DNA of 12,862 nucleotides from an uncultured Prevotella sp. (GTDB taxonomy: Bacteria > Bacteroidota > Bacteroidia > Bacteroidales > Bacteroidaceae), in contig CAMTJK010000071.1 of assembly GCA_947072805.1 (NCBI GenBank), positions 1-12,862 of the forward strand. Direction: 5' to 3'. A model generated the notes under the pieces. The model was given only the letters and a program-made list of their open reading frames with translations, ran no database searches and had not been told where the DNA came from. Position numbers and translations under genes: made by a program. Shown here in pieces: positions 7,001 through 12,862 of the stretch; within the stretch, counting starts at the first letter, position 1; each line of letters begins with the position of its first letter.

Positions 7001-7080
7001 TTGACTTATATAATGCCTCGCTTCGCTGCCTTTTCACATGGCCATTACATACGAAATGGCGTCTTTATTGCTATCATTTC

Positions 7081-7111
7081 TTTGCAAGAAACAAATTAAT
7101 AGCTATCTTTG
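7081..7111 (+). promoter_or_regulatory. promoter of pepT
   Basis: TTTG at 7081-7084, a 19-nt spacer, then TATCTTTG at 7104-7111 followed by C: a full match to the Bacteroidetes consensus. Transcription should start near 7118, giving a leader of about 45 nt before the ATG at 7163. Confidence 0.75.
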
Positions 7112-7162
7112 CATATGATATGACAGGCTGCATAATCAATGCGAAATGCTTAATTATAATAT

Positions 7163-8386
7163 ATGGATATTACCGAAAGATTTCTTAATTACACCAAGTT
7201 CGACACGCAATCGGCGGAAGAAAGCCAAAGCGTGCCAAGCACATCCAAACAGCTGATTTTTGCTAATTACCTCAAGAAAGAGCTCGAACACGAAGGTCTT
7301 GAGGATGTGGAACTCGACGAAAAGGGATACCTTTACGCCACACTGCCTGCAAACATAAAAGGCAAAGTACCGACAATCGGTTTCATCTCACACTACGACA
7401 CAAGTCCCGACTGCAGCGGAGCCGACATAAAACCACGTATAGTGAGCAACTATGACGGCGGCGACATTGTTCTCTCTGAAGGCATAGTGTCTTCTCCCAA
7501 AAAGTTTCCCGAACTGTTCAGCCACGTTGGTGAAGACCTTATAGTCACCGACGGTCACACTCTTCTCGGTGCCGACGACAAGGCGGGCATTGCCGAAATA
7601 GTGCAAGCCATGTGCTGGCTGCGCGACCATAAGGAAATAAAGCACGGAGACATACGCGTGGCGTTCAATCCCGACGAGGAGATAGGCATGGGCGCACATC
7701 ATTTCGATGTGGAGAAGTTCGGCTGCGAGTGGGCTTACACCATGGACGGAGGCGATCTCGGCGATCTGGAATTTGAAAACTTCAACGCCGCATCTGCAAA
7801 GATAAGCATCAAGGGTGTGAGTGTGCATCCGGGATATGCCAAAGGCAAGATGGTGAACGCCAACCGGCTGGCAGCAGAATTCGCTTCGCTACTCCCTGCC
7901 GACGAGACACCCGAAACTACCGAGGGCTACCAGGGATTCTATCATCTGCTGGGCATAAAGAGCAACATCGAGAACGCCACTCTTTCATATATCATACGCG
8001 ATCACGACAGAAAGAAGTTTGAAGCCCGCAAGAATTTCATCGCCGCTTGTGTGGAGACAATGAACAAGAAGTACGGCGAAGGCACCGTTTCTGCCGAGAT
8101 TAACGACCAATACTACAACATGAAAGAGAAGATTGACCCCTGCATGCACGTCATCGACCTCGTGCTGAAAGCCATGCAGGAGTGCGGAGTGCCTCCAAAG
8201 GTAGAGCCTATACGTGGCGGTACCGACGGCGCACAGCTTTCATTCAAGGGTCTCCCCTGCCCCAACATCTTTGCTGGCGGCGTTAATTTCCACGGACCTT
8301 ACGAGTTTGTAAGCATCCAGTCGATGAAAAAGGCTATGGAAGTGATTATAAAGATCTGTGAACTGACAGCCGCCTACAACGACTGA
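7163..8386 (+). CDS. pepT: peptidase T (tripeptide aminopeptidase)
   Basis: PepT removes the N-terminal residue from tripeptides in the cytoplasm, completing breakdown of imported peptides. It is a di-zinc M20B metallopeptidase. The 407 residues match the E. coli enzyme (about 408), and the metal and catalytic residues align in place. H77 and D79 lie in ISHYDTSPD, D138 in LLGADDKAG, E172/E173 in FNPDEEIGMG, D195 in TMDGGDLGDLE, and H377 in GGVNFHGPYE. The dimerisation lid domain occupies about residues 208-320, with RGGTDGAQLS as the substrate-binding stretch. The start at 7163 gives the usual N-terminus (MDITERFLNYTKFDTQS). It is transcribed alone from a consensus promoter. Its last 13 bp overlap the last 13 bp of the convergent HAD gene. 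Confidence 0.96.
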   Translation: MDITERFLNYTKFDTQSAEESQSVPSTSKQLIFANYLKKELEHEGLEDVELDEKGYLYATLPANIKGKVPTIGFISHYDTSPDCSGADIKPRIVSNYDGGDIVLSEGIVSSPKKFPELFSHVGEDLIVTDGHTLLGADDKAGIAEIVQAMCWLRDHKEIKHGDIRVAFNPDEEIGMGAHHFDVEKFGCEWAYTMDGGDLGDLEFENFNAASAKISIKGVSVHPGYAKGKMVNANRLAAEFASLLPADETPETTEGYQGFYHLLGIKSNIENATLSYIIRDHDRKKFEARKNFIAACVETMNKKYGEGTVSAEINDQYYNMKEKIDPCMHVIDLVLKAMQECGVPPKVEPIRGGTDGAQLSFKGLPCPNIFAGGVNFHGPYEFVSIQSMKKAMEVIIKICELTAAYND

Positions 8387-9030
8387 CGTTCTTTTTCCAC
8401 TATATTTTCAAGCTCGCCGAAATCGTCTATGATGTAATCGGCGGCAGAAAGACTCTCAAATGTGCCGTTGCCATAGGTGACGGCACATGTTTTTGTGCCC
8501 GCATTGCGCCCCATATCCACGTCGAACGACGTATCACCCACCACAAGCGTCTCACCGGGAAGGCCTCCGAAGTGGCCGAGAATGTCTAAAACCATGTCGG
8601 GTGCGGGCTTTGCCTTAGGCACATCGGTGACCGACACCACACGCGAGATGTAACTGCCGAGGCGCATCTCCTCAATGAAGCCGATAAGCGACGGGCGGTT
8701 GCGGCTGCTTGCCACCGTGAGCGTAATGCCCCGGGCATGCAATCGGACAATGGTCTCCCTTACATGAGGAAACAACGGCACGGTGCCGGGGATGTTGTTC
8801 TTGTCGAACAGTTCACGATATGTCACCTCACAGCGCCTGCCCATAGCCTCGTCAATGGGAAGGAGGCGCATGAACATTTCGCGCAGAGGCAAACCTATCA
8901 TGGAGCGGCACTGTGCCTCCGGACATTCAGGCAGTCCGAGCGTCTCGATGGTCTGCTTCATGGTCTTTACAATCAAGATGGAGGTATCGCCTAACGTTCC
9001 GTCAAAATCAAATACAATGGTCTTTATCAT
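8374..9030 (-). CDS. HAD-family hydrolase, phosphoglycolate phosphatase-like
   Basis: This 218-residue cytoplasmic phosphatase of the HAD superfamily has all four motifs. Motif I is DFDGTLGDT (nucleophile D8, acid/base D10), motif II ends in VASS (S108/S109), motif III is the Lys of KAKPAP (K141), and motif IV is GDTSFDVDMGRNAG (D166, D170). The helical cap between motifs I and II (about residues 16-90) is the Gph/PGMB type. Members act on 2-phosphoglycolate, sugar phosphates or pyrophosphate; the substrate cannot be read here. I chose the ATG at 9030, because the frame upstream adds only a poor 13-residue N-terminus and motif I should lie near the start. This start lies inside the 3' end of the symporter gene (23-bp overlap), so translation is probably coupled. 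It is the last gene of the gpx-trxB unit. Confidence 0.88.
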   Translation of the reverse strand: MIKTIVFDFDGTLGDTSILIVKTMKQTIETLGLPECPEAQCRSMIGLPLREMFMRLLPIDEAMGRRCEVTYRELFDKNNIPGTVPLFPHVRETIVRLHARGITLTVASSRNRPSLIGFIEEMRLGSYISRVVSVTDVPKAKPAPDMVLDILGHFGGLPGETLVVGDTSFDVDMGRNAGTKTCAVTYGNGTFESLSAADYIIDDFGELENIVEKERQSL

Positions 9031-10450
9031 GATATTCTGTCTTGTTGCTGGTGAGGTAGAGTCCGGCAAAGGTTATTGCACCGTTGAGCATGAGCAGCTC
9101 GTAACCGAAGCGGTAGCCCATTGAGGCTGCGCCCTTGTCGATGGCAAGACAGATGAGAGGCGAAGCCACGGCTATCCACGGCACCACCCTGTCGTTTACG
9201 CCGCGCCTTGTGAGCAGTCCGTAGGCAAACAGACCGAGCAACGGACCGTAGGTGTACGAGCAAAGAATGTATATGGCATCTATAACACTGGTAGAGTTGA
9301 TGGCTCTGAAAAGCAGTATGAACACAACGAAGAGGCAACAGATGGCTATATGCACACGTCGGCGCAGCTTCTCATCGCCCTGTCTGCCGCAAATGTCCAC
9401 ACAGAAACAGGTGGTCAGCGAGGTGAGGGCGGAATCGGCACTGCTGAAAGAGGCTGCCACTATGCCTATGGTGAAGAGTACAACTACCGCCGTACCGAGA
9501 CTTCCGCCCGCGGCAAACATGGGCAGCAGCTCATCGGTAGATGCCGGTATGCCCACGCCCTGCCGTGAGGCAAGCATGGCAAGCAGCACGCCAAGGGCAA
9601 GAAAAAGCATGTTTGCCGGCACAAAGGCGAAACCGTAGCAGCACATGTCTTTCTGTGCCTCACGCAACGACTTGCAGGTGAGGTTCTTCTGCATCATGTC
9701 CTGGTCGAGACCGGTCATCACGATAACGATAAATATGCCGCTGACAAACTGTTTCCAGAAATTCTGTGTAGACACCCAGTCGTCAAACACGAAGATGCGG
9801 CTTTTCGGGTCGGCTGCCACGGCTGCCACGGCATCGGTAAAGCCAAGTCCGAGGGCTTCTGCCACGCTCACAAAGATGAGCACGAGCGACGTAAAGAGGC
9901 AGGTGGTCTGGAAGGTGTCCGTCCACACGAGTGTCTTTATGCCGCCACGATGCGTGTAAAGCCATATCAGCGCAACCATAGCCACCACGGTTACGGCAAA
10001 GGGTACGCCGACGGTACCGAACACGAAGCGCTGCAGGATGATGCACACCACGTAAAAGCGCACCGCGGCTCCCGTCATCTTGGAAAGGAGGAAGAACGAT
10101 GCACCGGTGGTGTACGACTTGCGCCCCAGACGGTTGCCGAGATAAGTGTAGATGGTGGTGAGGTTATGGCGGTAATAAAGCGGAAGCAGCAGAAAAGCCA
10201 CTGCAAAATAGCCGAAGATAAAGCCTATGCAGGTCTGAAGATATGTCATGTCCGTCTTCAGGACCATGCCCGGCACCGAGACCACTGTTACTCCGCTTAT
10301 TGACGCGCCGACCATTCCGAATGCCACCATATACCACGGTGACCGGCGGTCGGCACGGAAAAATGTCTCGTTGGTTGCCCTCCGTCCCGTTACACGACTG
10401 ACGGCGAACAGGACGGCAAAGTAAACCAACACGGTGATGACTATGATCAT
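9008..10450 (-). CDS. sodium:solute symporter family protein (SSS)
   Basis: This 480-residue inner-membrane carrier of the SSS family uses the Na+ gradient to take up a small solute. About twelve or thirteen membrane segments are visible from residue 2 onward. The N-terminus holds the family pattern in which a first helix is followed by TNETFFRADRRSPWYMVAFG and then a GASISGVTVVSVPG stretch that fits the broken helix near the Na+ site. Further conserved stretches are GIVAASFSSADSALTSLTT (about residues 350-368) and YTYGPLLGLFAYGLLTRRG (about 410-428). The length is at the short end for the family. The substrate is unknown; sugars, sialic acid, proline and pantothenate are all carried by relatives. 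It starts 2 nt after the trxB stop and overlaps the HAD gene, so it belongs to the same transcript as the redox genes. Confidence 0.87.
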   Translation of the reverse strand: MIIVITVLVYFAVLFAVSRVTGRRATNETFFRADRRSPWYMVAFGMVGASISGVTVVSVPGMVLKTDMTYLQTCIGFIFGYFAVAFLLLPLYYRHNLTTIYTYLGNRLGRKSYTTGASFFLLSKMTGAAVRFYVVCIILQRFVFGTVGVPFAVTVVAMVALIWLYTHRGGIKTLVWTDTFQTTCLFTSLVLIFVSVAEALGLGFTDAVAAVAADPKSRIFVFDDWVSTQNFWKQFVSGIFIVIVMTGLDQDMMQKNLTCKSLREAQKDMCCYGFAFVPANMLFLALGVLLAMLASRQGVGIPASTDELLPMFAAGGSLGTAVVVLFTIGIVAASFSSADSALTSLTTCFCVDICGRQGDEKLRRRVHIAICCLFVVFILLFRAINSTSVIDAIYILCSYTYGPLLGLFAYGLLTRRGVNDRVVPWIAVASPLICLAIDKGAASMGYRFGYELLMLNGAITFAGLYLTSNKTEYHDKDHCI

Positions 10451-10452
10451 TG

Positions 10453-11403
10453 TCAGAGCGCGTGTTCCGTAAGATAGCGTTCTGCCTCGATGGCTGCCTG
10501 ACAGCCGCTTCCGGCAGACGTTATGGCCTGGCGGTAGACGGGATCTGCTACGTCGCCGGCTACGAAGACGCCCGGTATTGATGTCTTCGGCGTGTTGTCA
10601 ATGCGCTTTATATATCCCACTTCGTCTGTTTCAAGCCACTCCTTGAAGACGTCGCTGTTGGGCTTGTGACCTATGGCGAGGAAGAAGCCGTCGATGGCTA
10701 TATCCACCTTCTCTTCGTCAGGCTCTCCCTTGCGCTTCACAAGGTGTGCTCCCTCCACGCCGTTCTCGCCAAACAGTCCTATTGTGTTGTGCTCAAAGAG
10801 CACTTCGATGTTTTCTGTTTCCTGCACACGTTTCTGCATCACTTTCGATGCACGCAGATATGGCTTGCGCACTATGAGGTACACCTTGCGTGCCAGGCCG
10901 GCAAGATAGATGGCTTCCTCGCAGGCGGTGTCGCCACCGCCAACCACAGCCACTACCTTCTTGCGATAGAAGAAGCCGTCGCATGTGGCACACGCCGACA
11001 CGCCCTGACCGTTGTATTTCTTCTCGTCGTCAAGACCGAGATATTTGGCGGAGGCACCGGTGGCGATGATTACGGTGTCGGCGGCAATCTCGTGTCCGTC
11101 CTCGGCGGTGAGCACATAGGGTGCCTTCGAGAGGTCGCACTTCACTATCGAGCCGTCGCGTATGTCGGCCCCGAAACGCTCTGCCTGCTCGCGGATGTCC
11201 ATCATCATCTGATTTCCATCCACTCCCTGCGGATAGCCCGGAAAATTCTCCACTACTGTTGTCTGCGTAAGCTGTCCTCCCGGCTGCAACCCGCTGTACA
11301 CTACTGGGTTGAGGTTAGAGCGCGAGGCATAAATGGCCGCCGTGTATCCGGCGGGACCGCTGCCCACAATGAGGCAGCGCACATGTTCGGTGTTTGATGT
11401 CAT
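10453..11403 (-). CDS. trxB: thioredoxin-disulfide reductase
   Basis: TrxB passes electrons from a reduced nicotinamide cofactor through FAD and a CxxC pair to thioredoxin. The 316 residues carry the FAD-binding GSGPAGY (14-20), the redox centre CATC (C138, C141), the second nucleotide motif GGGDTACE (155-162) and the C-terminal FAD contact VAGDV (281-285). All are standard for the low-molecular-weight bacterial enzyme. The 2'-phosphate site, HRRDxFR in E. coli, reads VRKPYLR (178-184): R179 and R184 are kept, but His and Asp are gone. As far as I recall this is usual in Bacteroidetes. The substrate partner, thioredoxin, is not encoded here. The gene follows gpx by 61 nt on the same strand with no visible promoter of its own, consistent with a Trx-dependent peroxidase system. 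Confidence 0.95.
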   Translation of the reverse strand: MTSNTEHVRCLIVGSGPAGYTAAIYASRSNLNPVVYSGLQPGGQLTQTTVVENFPGYPQGVDGNQMMMDIREQAERFGADIRDGSIVKCDLSKAPYVLTAEDGHEIAADTVIIATGASAKYLGLDDEKKYNGQGVSACATCDGFFYRKKVVAVVGGGDTACEEAIYLAGLARKVYLIVRKPYLRASKVMQKRVQETENIEVLFEHNTIGLFGENGVEGAHLVKRKGEPDEEKVDIAIDGFFLAIGHKPNSDVFKEWLETDEVGYIKRIDNTPKTSIPGVFVAGDVADPVYRQAITSAGSGCQAAIEAERYLTEHAL

Positions 11404-11464
11404 AATTATTATATATATGAAAGCATTGCTCCGGATGCGTGCCGGCTGCGGCGTCGTGCCGTCA

Positions 11465-12016
11465 TCAGCCCAACGTTTCCTCTATCTGCTTTTCTATGTT
11501 TTCTATGCTTTCGGTGGGTTCAAAGCGTGCCACCACCATGCCGAAGCGGTTGGTGAGGAACTTGGTGAAATTCCACTTTATGTCCGGTTTCTGCTTATAG
11601 TCGGCATCTTCCTTTGAGAGCATATCGTCGAGAACGGGAGCCAGCGGGTGACTCATATCCCATCCGGCAAAGCCCTTCTGCTCGCAGAGAAACTTGTAAA
11701 GAGGGTCGGCATCGGCGCCGTTCACCTTTACCTTCTTGAAGCGCGGAAACTCCGTGCCATAGTTCAACTTGCAGAAATTATGTATAGACTCGTCAGTTCC
11801 GGGTGCCTGCTGACCGAACTGGTTGCATGGAAAGTCGAGTATCTCAAACCCCTGACTGTGATATTTCTCGTACAACCGCTCCAACTCCTCATACTGCGGG
11901 GTGAAGCCGCACTTCGTTGCGGTGTTCACAATGAGCAGAACCTCGTTGGAATATTCTTTCAGAGACACATCCTTACCTTTCCTGTCCTTGACAGAGAAAT
12001 CATAAACTGTTTTCAT
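11465..12016 (-). CDS. glutathione peroxidase homologue, thioredoxin-dependent type
   Basis: This enzyme reduces hydrogen peroxide and organic hydroperoxides. The 183 residues have the peroxidatic Cys36 in NTATKCGFTPQY, the catalytic Gln in FPCNQFGQQ (about Q70) and Trp148 in KWNFTKFL. These are the Cys/Gln/Trp triad of the family, with Cys in place of selenocysteine. Cys82 in HNFCKLNYG is where thioredoxin-dependent members carry the resolving Cys, so thioredoxin rather than glutathione is the likely electron donor. The next gene encoding TrxB supports this. I chose the ATG at 12016 because an upstream in-frame ATG (12058) lies inside the -7 promoter box. The region before the Trp is somewhat longer than in the shortest members. 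There is no signal peptide, so it is cytoplasmic. Confidence 0.93.
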   Translation of the reverse strand: MKTVYDFSVKDRKGKDVSLKEYSNEVLLIVNTATKCGFTPQYEELERLYEKYHSQGFEILDFPCNQFGQQAPGTDESIHNFCKLNYGTEFPRFKKVKVNGADADPLYKFLCEQKGFAGWDMSHPLAPVLDDMLSKEDADYKQKPDIKWNFTKFLTNRFGMVVARFEPTESIENIEKQIEETLG

Positions 12017-12055
12017 TTTTCTATAAAATAATGGTATATCAAATCGTTTGTGAAG

Positions 12056-12087
12056 CAAAAATACTATTTTTTCGTCTTTTGCGCAAA
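12056..12087 (-). promoter_or_regulatory. promoter of the gpx-trxB-SSS-HAD unit
   Basis: On the minus strand TTTG (12084-12087), a 20-nt spacer and TATTTTTG (12056-12063) match the Bacteroidetes pattern. Transcription would start near 12049, about 33 nt before the gpx ATG at 12016. The next clear promoter-like match on this strand downstream of gpx was not found, so the four genes are probably read together. Confidence 0.65.
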
Positions 12088-12215
12088 TGTTTACGTGTTT
12101 ATTATGTTTTTTTGATTTGTTCCCACATTGCCATATAGGGCTTGATATATGTCAAAAACACATATTTTTTGTTCAATTTGGGTGCAAACAATGCACAATA
12201 AAAGCCACATCGTAT
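12088..12215. other. intergenic stretch with a short inverted repeat
   Basis: This stretch lies between the divergent gpx promoter and the promoter of the RNA unit at 12216. It is AT-rich with no open frame that looks like a gene. It contains one inverted repeat, GTGCA-AACAA-TGCAC (12182-12196), which covers the position where a -33 element for the RNA unit would lie. That position fits an operator, but the arms are only 5 bp. Confidence 0.35.
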
Positions 12216-12223
12216 TAACTTTG
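12216..12223 (+). promoter_or_regulatory. -7 box of the non-coding RNA unit
   Basis: TAACTTTG followed by C is a full match to TAnnTTTG. The upstream half is weaker: only a TGCAC-type element near 12192-12196 sits in the right area. The predicted start is near 12230, and no protein gene follows on this strand. Confidence 0.55.
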
Positions 12224-12229
12224 CATCAA

Positions 12230-12449
12230 TATCAGAGAGAAGAAAGACAGTTAAAAAATTTGAGAGAATAGAAAGCCTCACCGAAAAGAGGCATTCCTAT
12301 AAAAGAAACAACAAGGTTTTTAGTTCTAAAGGTAATGATTAAATTCGGATTTTGCCTCTGCGTGAGCAGAAACAAGATTCATTTGATAGTTTAATGATTG
12401 GTAGTTAGTAGTCAACAAGATGGGAGTGATTTGTCACTCCCATTTTTTT
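12230..12449 (+). ncRNA. candidate structured small RNA, about 220 nt
   Basis: A -7 box (12216-12223) and a strong intrinsic terminator (12420-12449) delimit a unit that holds no ordinary gene. Three nested or adjacent structures can be drawn by eye. Helix 12249-12257 with 12317-12325 (9 bp, two G-U) encloses the hairpin GCCTC/GAGGC (12275-12292). Then comes a long irregular hairpin, 12338-12395, built from a 6-bp base helix ATTAAA/TTTAAT, an 8-bp helix (12347-12354 with 12373-12380) and a 5-bp tip TCTGC/GCAGA closed by a GTGA (GNRA) tetraloop. The terminator hairpin ends the unit. An alternative reading is a 19-codon ORF at 12335-12394 (MIKFGFCLCVSRNKIHLIV). The layout resembles Bacteroidales-1, a conserved RNA motif known from this order, which has similar promoter and terminator boundaries. 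That match is from memory and untested, and 6S RNA is another possibility. Confidence 0.6.
12420..12449 (+). terminator. intrinsic terminator of the small RNA unit
   Basis: A perfect 10-bp stem, ATGGGAGTGA pairing with TCACTCCCAT around a TTTG loop, is followed directly by a T-tract ending at 12449. On the minus strand no T-tract follows, so it acts for plus-strand transcription. Since the only plus-strand element upstream is the RNA unit, the terminator is strong evidence that the unit is transcribed. Confidence 0.85.
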
Positions 12450-12485
12450 GTTTCAAGACATGGCTTTGAATGGCTCAGTAGTTAT

Positions 12486-12862
12486 TTAGTGTGGGTAGGC
12501 GTAAAGCTTTGCAATGCGAAAGAGGAAGAACTTCTTATCAACGACGCCTCTCAGATTGGCTCTAAAAAGTTTGATTTTAGCATTGAATGATTCCGCCAAT
12601 GCGTTTGAAGAACGATTGTTGTAAAAGTTTAGGATTTCGTCATAATGTTCGTAGAAGGTGGCGGCAATAACGTTGAACGAGTGCAGTCCCGCCTCCTCAA
12701 CCTTGTTGTACCATCGAGCCATAGAAAGCCTTGCAGCGTCTTTAATCGTATTCCTAGAGAAGATCATTCGCAGCGAATGGCATAAGCCGTACGCTGTCTT
12801 AATATCCGGATAATTGTCAAAGAGAATGGCCGCTCTTTCTTTTTGTGTCGAAGACCATTTGT
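12486..12862 (-). mobile_element. ISAon1-type transposase, C-terminal part (runs off the window)
   Basis: The minus-strand frame is open from the window edge (12862) to the stop at 12486-12488, about 125 residues. It reads KWSSTQKERAAILF, then ARWYNKVEEAG and the FNVIAATFYEHYDEILNF region. It ends NNRSSNALAESFNAKIKLFR and FFLFRIAKLYAYPH. The stretch NALAESFNAKIK carries the last acidic residue of the DDE triad as seen in ISL3-like and ISAon1 transposases, which are common in Prevotella and Bacteroides. The in-frame ATG at 12767 is internal, not the start. Only 36 nt separate the stop from the small-RNA terminator, so the IS end must lie within or near 12450-12485. I could not identify its terminal inverted repeat because the other end is outside the window. 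Confidence 0.8.

Noticed and set aside
8378..8396. Possible intrinsic terminator for pepT (AACG/CGTT followed by TTTTT)
   Set aside because: The stem is only 4 bp with a 5-nt loop, too weak to call.
9031..9069. Longer N-terminus for the HAD phosphatase from an ATG at 9069
   Set aside because: It adds 13 residues unlike the family, extends the overlap with the symporter gene and moves motif I away from its usual place near the start.
12017..12058. Longer N-terminus for the peroxidase from an ATG at 12058
   Set aside because: That ATG lies within the -7 promoter box, so it would not be in the transcript; the family N-terminus matches the start at 12016.
1..12862. CRISPR arrays, tRNA or rRNA genes, phage genes
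   Set aside because: No spaced repeats, no cloverleaf and no rRNA-like sequence were seen on either strand; the only mobile-element signal is the transposase at the right edge.

Overview
The window looks like a piece of a Bacteroidales chromosome, most likely Prevotella or a close relative. Three things point there. Several genes sit behind the Bacteroidetes-type promoter (TTTG near -33, TAnnTTTG near -7). The gene families are typical of the group: a long two-part NusB, DUF5606, DUF4890 and an ISAon1-type transposase. The gene order nusB-yajC-ybbR-coaE-DUF5606 is also typical. The genus is an inference from sequence character; no rRNA is present.

Layout. 1-408: a non-coding or decayed stretch with a 14-bp tandem repeat and a possible 42-codon minus-strand ORF, then the nusB promoter. 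409-3716 (+): a tight housekeeping operon for transcription antitermination (NusB), Sec-associated membrane protein (YajC), a YbbR-domain envelope protein, the last step of CoA synthesis (CoaE) and DUF5606, closed by a 12-bp-stem terminator. 3955-4464 (-): a small secreted DUF4890/Spy-like protein. 4711-6069 (+): an amino acid:cation symporter (AGCS family). 6089-6877 (-): a short membrane histidine-kinase-like protein that lacks both the phospho-accepting His and the G2-box glycines. 7163-8386 (+): peptidase T, divergent from the kinase-like gene, with a 14-bp palindrome between their promoters. 8374-12016 (-): a four-gene unit read gpx, trxB, SSS-family symporter, HAD phosphatase, whose end overlaps the end of pepT by 13 bp. 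12216-12449 (+): a promoter-to-terminator unit of roughly 220 nt with extensive predicted pairing and no ordinary gene, the best candidate here for an undescribed or poorly described element. 12486-12862 (-): the C-terminal part of an ISAon1-type transposase, cut by the window edge.

How the genes work together. Gpx and TrxB are a natural pair: the glutathione peroxidase homologue has the resolving Cys of thioredoxin-dependent enzymes, and TrxB regenerates thioredoxin. The co-transcribed symporter and phosphatase have no obvious link to peroxide defence. PepT and the AGCS symporter are compatible with peptide and amino acid use, but they are separate transcription units.
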